64,000 nt of DNA from Hexactinellida sp. DTS-2022 (taxonomy: Eukaryota; Porifera; Hexactinellida). Both the position numbers and the translations under genes were made by a program. The stretch covers positions 682,001 through 746,000 of the forward strand of contig JAPNXP010000002.1 of the NCBI GenBank assembly GCA_028753945.1. The letters run 5' to 3'. The notes under the pieces were generated by a model. It was not told where the DNA came from and made no database searches. It worked only from the letters and a program-made list of their open reading frames with translations. Of the stretch, positions 1 through 10,443 are shown piece by piece; position 1 is the stretch's first letter, and every line of letters begins with the position of its first letter.

Positions 1-257
1 TCGCACACAATCACACCCATGATAAGCAAGTCTCGGATAATCAGTGTTTTCTTTGCCTTTCTTCTCTGCAGACTATCTTCGTCTGGTGCGCGTAGTTTGT
101 AGGCTTTGTAAGCCCGGTAGTTTAGTGATAGATTATTTGTAAAGTAGACTATCCATGAGAATGTTATTATCACGAGTATGGGACATATAAGTATTATTAG
201 GGCATTTGAAGAGTAGTAAATACGCCTGATAATTAGATTGGTTTCTTCAAAATTCAT
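1..257 (-). CDS. N-terminal part of a membrane protein, cut by the window edge
   Basis: An open frame runs on the minus strand from an ATG at 257 to the window edge (85 codons, no stop). After about 18 polar residues comes a hydrophobic run (ALIILICPILVIITFSWIV, about residues 20-38), then a basic loop rich in Arg, Lys and Tyr (NYRAYKAYK, QRRKAKK) and the start of a second hydrophobic stretch (LLIMGVIV). This order suits a multi-pass membrane protein such as a receptor, but no family motif is visible, so none is named. It is head to head with the RasGEF1-like gene, with only about 70 bp between the ATG and that gene's first recognised exon. Confidence 0.45.
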   Translation of the reverse strand, partial: MNFEETNLIIRRIYYSSNALIILICPILVIITFSWIVYFTNNLSLNYRAYKAYKLRAPDEDSLQRRKAKKTLIIRDLLIMGVIVC

Positions 258-327
258 TTTGTTTGTTTGTTGTTCATGTATCTCCCTTTTATATAATGGC
301 TGTAGTAATCTTTTGATTTCAATACAG

Positions 328-2113
328 ATCACTGAATTTACTTTCGATAGAATTGAAATCATACGAAAAGGTATTATCTCAGCATAATTTATTCTGATGT
401 TATCATTAGTGGATTTGTAATCTCTTTAATTGCTGGATTTTAGTAATAAATTTTTAAAATTTAATTTGTTTACAAATAGTTTTGCTTATGTACTATTTTT
501 TTGTAGACTTTCCTTTGTACATTTTTATTATCTGTTTGTCATCAGTTTATATATGTAAGTCTACAATTATGTTGAGTGTAGGTGCACGAAGCATTCGAGT
601 TACAAATCAGAGCTCTGACTTCTGTGGACAAACCAATTCTTTCTGCTTACTTCCTTCAGCTTCTCAGTGACTGGACCGACAACTTTGCTTACGATTTCAG
701 GTCAGTAGCTTTATCAGGAAATAAGTGCAGTTTACTAATCAGTTTATTTCATTACTCATCTATTATTCACTTTCGATTAACCCATATTTTGAACTATAAT
801 CAATAACTATTTCCCCAAATTGATAATGGGGTAAAAATATTATTATTTTATTTGATACAAACAAACTAAATCACTTGTAGAACTCCAATTACAGTAGAAA
901 CCGGTTTTTCTAACTAACTATTTATTCTAAGTGTTTATGAAATTCCAAATTTGTTTTATTTTCAATCGGTTTATTCTAACATCGGATTTTTCTTACTTTA
1001 TTTCCATGCAAAGAATTGGTTAGAAAAACCGGTTTCGACTATAATTGTTTATAGAATTTATCCTGTATATTCCCTAGAGATGAGAGGAGTATGAAGGCAT
1101 TTAAAGAAGTTACGCAGCAATGTGCTGCACAATCTCCCGACCTCCGTAAGACCGTTGGAGGCCTGCAGCATACTCTCTTCCACCGACTCTCTCTGCTAGA
1201 GAAATACGAAACAAACCTGAAGCGAATAAACACTGCTGCAATGGAGAAAATAGGCGACTCTAGGGTGCAGAGTAATCTCATAGAAACCTGTGACAACCCG
1301 ATAACCTTAGCTCAACAGTTGACACATATTGAGTTAGAACGAATGAACAATATAGGCCCAGAAGAATTCTTACAGACATTTGTGAAGGAAAAATCTATGG
1401 GAGACAGTTCAAATGATATGAAGCGAACGAATAATCTAGAAGCTTATATAGAATGGTTCAATCGCCTTAGTTACTTAGTTGCCACTGAGATATGTATTGT
1501 GGATAAGAAAATAAAGAATCGAGCAAGAGTGTTGGATTTCTTTATCGACACGGCTTGTGAATGTCTATCTACTAACAACTTTAATTCCTTAATGGCGATT
1601 GTGGCTGGTCTCCATATGAACCCGGTTCAGAGACTTAAAAAAACCTGGGCGAAAGCAAATTCCGCGAAATTCGATCGTCTGATGGAAACAATGAATCCGT
1701 TCGGTAATTTCGCCAACTACCGAAAGGCTCTGAAGGAAGCTAATGAAAAGAAAGGGAATAGGAAGGAGAGAGCCGTGGTGCCCTTCTTCTCTTTGCTGGT
1801 TAAAGACTTGTATATGGTGAATGAAACGATCCCTCTAAATCTAGATAACGGCCAGGTTAATTTCAATAAATTCTGGGAGCTTTCCCAGCATGTGACACAT
1901 CTCCTCTCATTTCGCGATTCTGATTATAGCCCAGCGCGATTGAAAAATGCGCTTAACTATTTAATGACTATGCCGGTGTTCACAGAGGACGAGCTGTACA
2001 TGTCTTCGTACAAATGCGAGGATCCTGAAATGAGCTATGAAAAGTCTAAGTTTCGGACGCTAAAAGATTCTATTAAAACTGCCCAAAAAATGGAAGATTT
2101 GAAGTTAAATTGA
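328..2113 (+). CDS. RasGEF1-like guanine nucleotide exchange factor (5' end unresolved)
   Basis: Exons 328-370, 507-554, 582-700 and 1078-2113 join in phase with GT-AG introns. The last exon holds nearly the whole CDC25/RasGEF domain, with the blocks LAQQLTHIELER, GPEEF, NLEAYIEWFNRLSYLVATEI, NFNSLMAIVAGL, RLKKTWAK, PFFSLLVKDLY and VNFNKFWEL, all close to the RASGEF1A/B/C subfamily. Exons 2 and 3 carry the end of the N-terminal REM domain (TFLCTFLLS; LLSDWTDNFAYDFR). Family members catalyse GDP release from Ras/Rap-type GTPases at membranes. Exon 328-370 is the weakest call, and the start codon was not found; it may lie upstream or in an exon I could not place. Intron 3 holds a 150-bp DNA element. 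Confidence 0.85.
892..1041. repeat. TA/CAGT-type MITE, family with AAACCGGTTTTTCTAAC ends
   Basis: Inverted ends start CAGTAGAAACCGGTTTTT and finish with the near complement, flanked by TA on both sides. The length is 150 bp with no coding capacity. A second copy of the family lies at about 50211-50364 in a KRI1 intron. The CAGT start and TA duplication suggest a pogo/Tigger-like non-autonomous element. Confidence 0.75.
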
Positions 2114-2319
2114 TGAGAAAAAGCTTCAATAAGTGGCGAATTTGTTTGATACTAACTTTGTTATATTTTCTATACTAATTCCAGTTTCTATTCAAGCCTT
2201 AACCAAGGCGACTTTGTACGTGTTAGATAATATTTGTATTTCTATACCCGAATTATTTCAGAATATTCCTCCCATTTTTAATACTGAGCACTTTGTACCT
2301 AATAGCATTTGTACAGTTT

Positions 2320-4602
2320 ATGTCTAGGAGTGTAGCATGGAGACATTCTTGTCCGAACAAAGTTAAAGAGCGACTGCACATCGCGTCTACGGCCAGACTG
2401 TATATATTGCATCAGACAGGGCCTACCGGGTTCCATGTCAAAGAGGAAGGGAAGGATAAAAAGTTAAAGGTGATCATAAGATTTATATCCTTTCATTTGC
2501 ATATGTAAATTGTGATACATAATAGTAGTATAAATATGCAGTTAACCATAAACTTCGTAATTACGAAAGTACGAAATTACGAAGTTCCCCAGTTGTTGAA
2601 TAATATTAGTTAGTATACGTACCCGTATATATTTATTTGCTGCATTATGCATTATATGCTTGTAGGTGTATTTGGGAGATCCACACACTTGTTCCTGCAG
2701 TAATTTTATGAACGAGAGAGAGCTCTGTGTTCACATTCTATGGTGAGTTATACTGTATACTACAGTTAACTCCCGTTATAACCAAGTCGGATATAACGAA
2801 ATATCGCTTATAACGAAATGGAGATTTTTCCAAGAGCACTAAATGCATTATGATTCGCTTATAATGAATATCCAGATATTACGAAGGAATTTACCAAAGT
2901 AACCAAGCACTTCGTTATAACGAGAGTTCACTGTAAATTCTTACAAGTTATGAAATTACGGACTATACAACCCAAAGTATCAAGTTAATTATTGTTAAAC
3001 CAACATAATATAAGTTGTATCAAATTATAAGTTTGAAATTAAAGATAATTAATTTACACTGAGCATGATTCTCGAAGCCAATTTGGCGATCTCGCTTTTC
3101 TTATTAGCCAATATAGTCTGTGGATTGTTCGACTGGCAGACATGGTTGTTTCTAGTGTCAGTTTTCGCGATTTGCTCTATATTTTCTCTGATATTTCTCG
3201 ATAACAAACGAGATTACATAAAGGTAATATTCATATCAACTTGTCTAGGCCTCATTTTCTCCAGATCCATGTCCAATACAGTATCGTATTATATCTCGCA
3301 CGACTATATTTCTATGCAGTTCTTCCTATATACGAGTGTGATGTCACTCTTCCACTACTCGGAGTATCTCTCTGTGGCTGTATTTAACCCCAGAGACGTT
3401 AAAATAGAGGCGTTCCTACTCACTCACAGCTGGGAATACGGCCTCGCGCTCTCAGTTGCGTTTATAGAAATGGGACTCGAGTCGTATTACATACCCGCTT
3501 TGAAAGGGAATATTTATTTCATTACCATTGGCTTATTTATGACGTCACTCGGTGAATTTATTCGTAAGCTAGCCATGTACACCGCTGGCGTTTCATTCAC
3601 ACATTTGGTAGCAACCGATAAGGACACTAGGCATGTGCTGGTCACGACCGGTATCTACGGTTGGTGCCGACACCCCGGGTACGTGGGCTGGGCTCTCTGG
3701 AGCATCGGCACTCAGGTGCTGCTCTGCAATCCGCTCTGCTTCGTGGCGTACATATGTGCTGTGCAGGTATTCTATAGGGGGCGGATTGTTGTAGAGGAGT
3801 TCCACTTAATCCGGTTCTTCGGACGGAGGTACCTAGAGTACCAGAAACAGGTCCCTACCGGACTCCCATTCATCAGGGGATTCGTCATGCATTAGCTAGT
3901 TATAGTGTGTGTTGTTATTGATATTGTTGTTGTTATTAAACTGTTTAATTATGTGTTGTATTGTTTGGTTCCGCAGGCTGCTAGTTAAGAAGTTCAAGTT
4001 TAACGCAGAAGATCCATGTATGTTGTGTATACTGTGTAGGAATGGGAATATATAGTAGAGTTATTATCTGACTGTTGTGTAGTGGTGTACCAACTGGGTT
4101 TGATAGAACGGGAGATTAACGCTTTGGTGCTGAGAGAGTTGGGAGACAGGAACAGATCTCTCAAGCAGGAAACTGTAGAGCACAGCTGTCCTAACGAACA
4201 GAGGGAAGTTAATGCGGGGGATGTGTGTCCCATTTGTCAAGACGCCATCTCTCAGACTACAGAGGCCCTTACCTACTGCAGGTATTGCATTGTATGTTGT
4301 TTGTTTGTTGTTTGTTTGTTTGTTTGTTAGTTTGTTAGTTTGTTTGTTTGGTTGTTTGTTTGTTTGTTTGCTAGTTGTTTGTTCGTTTGTTTGTTTATTT
4401 ATTTGTTTATTTATTTGGTTATTTGGTTGTTTGTTTGTTTGTTTGTTTGTTGTTTATTTGTTTGTTTATTTGTTTGTTTATTTATTGTTTGTTTGTTTGC
4501 TAGTTTGTTTGTTTATTTATTTATTTATTTGGTTATTTGGTTGTTTGTTTGTTCGTTTGTTTGTTTGTTTATTTATTTATTGTTTATTTGTTTATTGTTG
4601 TT

Positions 4603-4661
<59 letters not shown>

Positions 4662-6416
4662 CTGTAGACAGAGCTGCGGCAAGAGTCTGCACGTGAGGTG
4701 CATGAAGATGTGGGCGGATCACCAGAGGTCTCTGGGGGAGACTAAGATAAAGTGTCCTCTCTGCAGAGAAGACTTTGGTGCTTACGAGGTACCTGCTACC
4801 TATATAATAGTCATAGCATAATAACATATCATAGTCACAGCATAATATTATATCATAGTCACAGTATATCATATAGTGTAGTATACAACCATTTGTAAAT
4901 ACCCTCCTAATCCTGACTGATCCAATTTACAATGCCTAAATCACAAATTAGTATGACGGTATAGCTATACCGTCATACTAGCTATAGCTATACCTATAGC
5001 TATACCGTCATACGAAAATTATAGCTACCTATAGCTATAGCTATACCGTCATACGAAAATTATAGCTACCTATAGCTATAGCTATACCGTCATACGAAAA
5101 TTATAGCTACCTATAGCTATAGCTATACCGTCATACGAAAATTATAGCTACCTATAGCTATAGCTATACCGTCATACGAAAATTTGAAATTTCCTATATA
5201 TAGGAAATTTCAAATTTTCCCGATCCTATTTGAAATTATCCAAAACATAACGGAGCGTCTCGCGCGCCTGAATACTTCTTGTTATAGCAATACACATTTC
5301 CCTGCTAGCGCTTGTCAATAGGATTTGCAGAGAGAGTCGCTGGAGGCTAAGAAGCAGACCTACAAACACGCGAGAGCTCCTAACGTGCACACTGGCTGTG
5401 TCTGCTGCAGGTGCCACACTAATCCTGTTACAGGAGTCTGCTACAGGTGATGTGCTATAACATTAATTCTCACTGCACTTATATGATTGCTCTGTTTTGG
5501 TAATTAATTAATTAAGTATTGTGCTAATAGGTGTAGAGAGTGTGCAGATTATTTCCTATGTTCGAAATGTTTCCTGTTAGAGAGCCACAATCCAACTCAC
5601 ACATTCCAATCTAGAAGAGTAAGTCTACAGTGGCGAACTTGCTATTAGAGAAACATAATTAACATTAAATACTTGCTTGGAGTGCAATGTTGTTATTAGG
5701 CGAACACCACAAGTTTTTGTTTAATAGCAATGGCTCTAATAGCAAGAAAATTCGAGCAAAATGCGACTTGTATTACGCTGTTGTTGTTGTTATTATGCAA
5801 TCTAATTTTCGTAGTATCTGAGTCAGAAATGGAAGAGAACGGACCCTCCTAAGGGCTTCCCCCTCCCCCCTGGCATAACGCAGGGCCTACAGAATAGAGA
5901 TATTTCCAGCCAGGACTATGATACTCTATTGCAGCTAGACAGGTAGTAACAGCTGATCACACTGTCACACATTATATTATTGTTATTGTTAATGTTGCAA
6001 AAGTTATTAAGGAAAATATTACCGTGTGATGTCATACTCACAATATTTCTCTTAGAAAACCAATAGACAAATGTCGCTATGACAAACTACGTACTCCTAT
6101 AAACTATATTTCAGCTTTCTAGGTAGTATGGTATTTTCAATCAATTACGGACAAACATCCACACACACAAACACACAACAATTGTGCTTTTAATATATGT
6201 ATGTATGAATTTACTTATACAGCGATCATCGGTAGCACCGAGCATCGGCATTTGTTTTAAATAACCTGGCTAGTTTATACCGATGGTGTTTTTATAAACA
6301 TAAAAAAACAATCGGTAGAAAGTAGCCAGGTTTTTTAATACAACGCCGATGATCGGTGGATAAGTAAACTCTTATTATTATTATTATTATTACCTATTAT
6401 AATAATAATAATAATA

Positions 6417-6452
<36 letters not shown>

Positions 6453-8184
6453 GCAAACCGGATCCTTCTAAAGGCGTTGCGGAGCACATTCTATTCAATT
6501 TCCCCTGCTACCCTCTCAAGCAGACTAGCAACCTATTGGTGCAACAGGAATGTTGTGAGATCTGTTCTCAGACTTATTCTGTGGGACAGTGGGTCAGAAA
6601 GCTCCCCAACTGCTCACACCAGGTTAATACACTATTCTAACACACACACCAGTTCCTATAACTTTATAGCTATTCTTTCTCAGTTCCACAGAGACTGTAT
6701 CGACTACAAACTTAGGTATTTCCAGACGACCTGTCCAGTTGATGGAAGGGATGTGTATCCTAAGAGAAAACTAGAAATTAGACTCAAGTCTCACTCAGCC
6801 AACCAAGCTCCTAAAGTTAGTTATTTGTGTGCAATATTATACTTGCGAACCACATAATTATCCAGGGATTTAGCATTTATATTGGCTTTAGAGTTAATTC
6901 AATAAATATGCAATATGAGTACAAATAATGTTATTATATATGCGAAAATGAGTCTCAATTTCGCCTACAATATATTCAAGGAATGGTTGTTTCGCATGCT
7001 TAGTATTCCTATAACTGTGTAGATGGGGTCGGCTAGGGGCCTGAAGCAGGGCTGCATCGTGAGCGGGCCGCTGCTTTCTCTGGGGAGTCTCCCCAACATT
7101 AACGGCAGAGCGGATATGCTCGTGGCAGGCGCTCAGCTGATACGGAATTATAATACTAGGTTAATGCATCTCAATACTACACAGTATACAGTATACAGTA
7201 GAACCTCGTTAGTAGGAACACCAGGGGACCGTCAAAATATATTCGCCTTATCCGGATTAACCAATAACATTGGTATTGAAAAAGCTTTGAATGGGACTAA
7301 AATAGTGTTCGTACTAACGAGGTTCTACTGTAGCTTGTATTGGTTAGTTAAATAGGATATATTTAGGCCAGAGGATGTCTCCGTTACTCGTCCACTGCTC
7401 CCAATGTCTCTTGACAACAATATGCAACGATTGGAATCCAGTCCCATAACTGCATCCCGGTCTCTTCTCCATTGCAAGCCTCTCCTCTCGCTCCCCCAGC
7501 CCCCCCTAAAGCTGCCCTCTCTCTCGAGAACAAGGTCCCACCCCACCCAGATGCCCAGGCCTGTGCGCACCTCTGCTGCTGGTAGCAAGCGGGTCCGCAG
7601 ACACACCGAGACGCGACCCGACTCCACTCAGTTTCAGGATCTGTATGTGGGCTCTCAGGCAGCTGCTCCGACACCTGTTCATACCTCCAATGCTAAGGTA
7701 GCCTCCTGCAACCAGGGTATACGTAATGAGATAATTCTAATCTACTAAAGCTTGTTCAAAATTTCCAAATACATATACTAACTATACTCAACTACTTTGT
7801 AAAAATATAAATATACTTAAGTTTTTCCAAAAATACTCAAGTTCTTTCAAAATTTCAAAATATTATCAATTATACTCAACTAATTTGTAAATATAGTCAA
7901 GTTTTTACGAATATACTCAAGTTTTTTCAAAATTTCCAAATATACTTAACTATACTCAACTAATTTGTAAATATACTCAAGCGTGAACTACGTAATTATT
8001 ACGTAATTCACGACTCAAGTTTGATTGGATTATTGAAACTAGCATGTTGTTCCAAGCACAAATATTTAATTTAATCTTGTAGCCCGCCCCCAGACCGAGA
8101 CAGTGCTTGCGCTCCAAGAATAGAGTCAGTCCTCAGTTCGATCAGCTGGAGGTAACCAGTGCAGCCTGCAGGTTCCGTAACTGA
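2320..8184 (+). CDS. ZSWIM2: ZSWIM2-like E3 ubiquitin ligase (SWIM, two RINGs, ZZ finger)
   Basis: Thirteen exons join in phase into 599 codons: 2320-2469, 2666-2742, 3977-4017, 4083-4281, 4668-4788, 5322-5446, 5531-5618, 5815-5942, 6454-6622, 6684-6815, 7023-7159, 7367-7697, 8083-8184. Domain order matches vertebrate ZSWIM2 (about 630 aa). First comes a conserved N-terminal block (GPTGFHVKEEG). It is followed by a SWIM zinc finger (CSCSNF...ELCVHILW), a RING (CPICQDA...HVRCMKMW...CPLC), a ZZ finger (GCVCCRC...CYRCREC) and a second RING (CEICSQTY...SHQFHRDCID...CPVDG). ZSWIM2 is known as an auto-ubiquitinating E3, mostly testis expressed in vertebrates. The C-terminal third is basic and low in complexity. 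Intron 2 contains the whole ICMT gene; intron 4 is filled with TTTG/TTG repeats. The start Met at 2320 is the first in frame and gives a family-like N-terminus. Confidence 0.9.
2763..2933. repeat. TA/CAGT-type MITE (CAGTTAACTCCCGTTATAAC ends)
   Basis: 171-bp element in ZSWIM2 intron 2 with inverted ends CAGTTAACTCCCGTTATAAC and GTTATAACGAGAGTTCACTG, flanked by TA. It resembles elements at 29698-29846 and 41577-41732. Confidence 0.75.
3065..3895 (+). CDS. ICMT: Protein-S-isoprenylcysteine O-methyltransferase, nested in ZSWIM2 intron 2
   Basis: Single-exon 276-aa protein, about the length of human ICMT (284 aa). It is strongly hydrophobic with several membrane segments through residue about 200. 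The C-terminal catalytic block is clear: HVLVTTGIYGWCRHPGYVGW, then SIGTQVLLCNP, EEFHLIRFFG, YLEY and VPTGLPFIRG. The RHPxYxG motif binds S-adenosylmethionine. The ER enzyme methylates the prenylated C-terminal cysteine of CAAX proteins such as Ras, Rho and Ral. The gene lies whole inside intron 2 of ZSWIM2 on the same strand and has no introns of its own, while its host is finely split, which suggests entry by retroposition or loss of introns. Confidence 0.95.
   Translation: MILEANLAISLFLLANIVCGLFDWQTWLFLVSVFAICSIFSLIFLDNKRDYIKVIFISTCLGLIFSRSMSNTVSYYISHDYISMQFFLYTSVMSLFHYSEYLSVAVFNPRDVKIEAFLLTHSWEYGLALSVAFIEMGLESYYIPALKGNIYFITIGLFMTSLGEFIRKLAMYTAGVSFTHLVATDKDTRHVLVTTGIYGWCRHPGYVGWALWSIGTQVLLCNPLCFVAYICAVQVFYRGRIVVEEFHLIRFFGRRYLEYQKQVPTGLPFIRGFVMH
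4290..4660. repeat. Low-complexity TTTG/TTTA and (TTG)n tract
   Basis: Almost all of ZSWIM2 intron 4 is a purine-poor tract: interrupted TTTG/TTTA units, then about 20 TTG triplets (roughly 4590-4660) just before the acceptor of the exon finishing the first RING. Read as protein it gives only poly-Cys/Leu/Val noise. It may serve as an oversized pyrimidine-rich acceptor region. Confidence 0.85.
4950..5218. repeat. 41-bp tandem repeat capped by a 40-bp perfect palindrome
   Basis: In ZSWIM2 intron 5. A palindrome at 4950-4979 (AGTATGACGGTATAGCTATA and onwards) is followed by units starting at 5000, 5041, 5082, 5123 and 5164, an exact 41-bp period, each CTATACCGTCATACGAAAAT plus 21 bases. The array ends in a perfect 40-bp palindrome at 5179-5218 (left arm AAAATTTGAAATTTCCTATA). 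Confidence 0.9.
5628..5775. repeat. TA/CAGT-type MITE, family CAGTGGTGTTCGCCTAATAG
   Basis: In ZSWIM2 intron 7, related to copies at about 12948-13090 (FDXR intron), 17416-17570 (minus-strand gene intron) and 53465-53750 (Ral-like intron). Shared pieces are CTATTAGCAAG, TTAATGTTAATT and GTGCAAAATGCGACTTG. The right end was not fixed to the base. Confidence 0.55.
6210..6369. repeat. Hairpin MITE, TTTACTTATACAGCGATCAT family
   Basis: About 160-bp near-complete inverted repeat in ZSWIM2 intron 8. Arms begin TTTACTTATACAGCGATCAT and share AACCTGGCTA, with a short AT-rich loop. Two relatives lie at 23757-23906 (CSTF3 intron) and 54608-54766 (upstream of TMED). An (ATT)n microsatellite fills 6372-6452 up to the next acceptor. 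Confidence 0.8.
7196..7330. repeat. TA/CAGT-type MITE (CAGTAGAACCTCGTTAGTA ends)
   Basis: 135-bp element in ZSWIM2 intron 11 with inverted ends CAGTAGAACCTCGTTAGTA and TACTAACGAGGTTCTACTG and flanking TA. It belongs to the commonest family in the window; relatives lie at 21508-21656, 43588-43743, 47858-47994 and 48487-48763. Confidence 0.85.
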
Positions 8185-8626
8185 GTAATGTTGTTTGTGT
8201 TTGTGTTTGTGTTGTTGTTTATACACATATCAGTTCATGTACATGATAACTATTCAGCTTTCAGCTTATAACTCAATATACGAATCGTATTGGAAAACTA
8301 AATTACCCGGTTTCTGTAAGGTTAATTGTAAACAACAACAATAAATATTATATCCTTTCTTTTCTTTCCTTCTTTCCTATAAATGTTAAATTTATGTACA
8401 ACAAATGAAAAAGCTAGCCTCTATGTCCATTGGGGATCTGAACTTTTATGAATTATATAAATGCAAAATTCGTGTTAAGCATACTTATTACGTATTATAA
8501 CAATGGAAGTTATACTCTATCTCAATTCTAAATGACTTTTATTGCCTTTAATTTTCATGAATTATAATGTATTTTCATGTCCACTTAGTATACTCTGTCG
8601 CTTAGCTTGTAGTATAGTCAGTATAT

Positions 8627-10159
8627 ATGAGTGGGTGCCGGTTGGATTCCAGATCGCGCATAGACCGCACCCGTCGCGAGGAGCGCGAGTACTCCCGCAT
8701 TCTCTGCGCCTGTGTGCGCGGGCTGGACGAGCAGCAGAGGAGACACACGGCTGCCGAGAAGCGAGAGAGAGCCCTGAGCGAATCCGAGGCCGTCAGAAAG
8801 CAGATAGAGACCGAGCTAATCGCCGGGGCAGACAGCCTGGGCGTAGCCCACGAGTCAGCTGACTCTGTCCAGGAGATGGAGACCTCTGCTAGCAGCTCGC
8901 ACCACGCGCGGAGGCTAAGGGGTGAGAGCAGAGCTCGGGAGAGATACAGACTGGCTCTCTCCAAGCTCAGCCAACAGAAAACAGAGCAGCAGGGTAATAA
9001 ACAGCGGCGTGTTCAGCTGGTAGCGCCCAGATGCCCTCAAGAGAGAACCTTCAATGCAATCTCAGAAGCGATAGAGGCCAAGAGACAGCAGAGAAGAGAG
9101 ATCGAATCTTGTCCCAAATTAAAACCGACTAATGACGCAGCTGTTAAGAAATACACACTCTCCTACGTTAATGTGTACTCCGCTTCTCGCAAGTACAAGG
9201 TAGAGAAGACCACTGACAAAGGTAGTTATGCTAATATTAATGCGTACCGTAGAACCACGTTAATGCTAATTTCCGGTTAATACGTACACTGTTCAGTCCC
9301 CTTCAAACTATTTTCATTGCAAATGGCACCTGTGTTAGGTGATACGGTACTCGATTGCCAGAAAATAATTAGAAATGTTATAATACTCCTGAGTCCTAAC
9401 TATACTTTAATAGGCGGATAAGGAGTGACATGCCCCTTGGTGTGCTTATTACTATCGCATGTATAATTACACTACTGTACAGTCGTCAACGTATAACTAT
9501 CGCTCGTTGGTGCGAATTGTCGTGTTGCGAATTGTCGTGGTACGAATTGTCGTGGTGCGAATTGTCGGTATCCGATCGCATGTATAATTACACTATATGT
9601 ACAGAGATATAATTATCATTATATTTGTACAGAGGTTAAGGCGGCAGAGGCCGCTGTGGCTAAGAACGCCGAGACGGAGCGTGCGGAGGCGCAGGCGGCT
9701 ATGCGGAGAGAGGAACAGCTGGAGCGAGCGCGGCTGAGAGGGAAGCATGCCGACCATGTTAATAAGCTGGAGAAGAACAGAGAGGAGATCCTGAAGGAGC
9801 TCTCTTTCTACCAGAAGAAAGAACTGCAGCAGAGGCGCACTAATCTGGACGCTAACATCCCCATTGAGCCGCCCTTCGCAGAGAAGCGGGCAGTGCAGCG
9901 GCGAAAGCAGAGAGAACTGGAGTCTCAGTTCGAGAATCTATTTATACCCTCCCAGGATGCCCCCGGGCCGTGTGACCCCCCGGAAGAGACAGCTCTTATT
10001 GGAGAGACAAAACTAAGAGACCTTATTTCCCAGCAGAAATATGTCTGCAGTGATTCCAACGGAACTGTTGCAGATGAGAGCGTTATGACGTCACTTCAAG
10101 ACTCTAGTTCCCATAGCTTATCTGTGTTCGCACTATCTGCTACTGACACAACTCCATAG
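8627..10159 (+). CDS. Short CEP295-like coiled-coil centriolar protein
   Basis: Two exons, 8627-9221 and 9633-10159, join in phase to 373 aa. The protein is charged and almost all coiled coil (Arg, Glu, Gln rich). Order and short blocks follow the N-terminal region of vertebrate CEP295: an early REEREY stretch, then EAIEAKR and KKYTLSYVNVYSAS. A block running EEILKELSFYQKKELQQRRT, then an IPIEPPF loop and QRELESQFENLF, fits the CEP295 segment ending RELEFAFEDMY. CEP295 (fly Ana1) helps convert centrioles to centrosomes. The human protein is about 2,600 aa and ends in an ALMS motif; this gene stops after the N-terminal part, so it is a short paralog, a truncated gene, or lacks exons I could not see. 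It lies between ZSWIM2 and DNALI1. Confidence 0.6.
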
Positions 10160-10221
10160 CTCTATAGCACTCAACCCGACCACTTATTAATGGCTGCTAA
10201 TTATCTGAAATAATACGGTGA

Positions 10222-10425
10222 ACTGAGTGACATTAAAAAACCCAGCTTTTTTATTGTTTATTGGTACAAAGAATTCAGGAATTCAGCAGAACCGACACTT
10301 TTCCTTATCCCAATGAGCGTCGGACTATGCATTAGAGCCTGCATAATCCGACAATTTGGTAATCCGATATTTTTCCCTATCCCAACGGGTGTCGGATTAG
10401 CAGGTTCTACTGTACATACTAACAT
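10222..10425. repeat. TA/CAGT-type element remnant between CEP295-like and DNALI1
   Basis: The spacer 10160-10443 contains AATCCGACAATTTGG, AATCCGATATTTTTCCC and a right end GGATTAGCAGGTTCTACTGTA. The left end is decayed. Little else is seen before the DNALI1 start. Confidence 0.5.
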
Positions 10426-10443
10426 TGACTGTATAGCATAGCA

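Noticed and set aside
4212-4872. Overlapping ORFs rich in Cys, Leu, Val or Asn around 4212-4872
   Set aside because: They are frame readings of the TTTG/TTG repeat in ZSWIM2 intron 4, extended into real exon sequence.
4573-4872. Minus-strand ORF ending in a long Asn run
   Set aside because: Poly-Asn is the complement of the (TTG)n tract; no other support.
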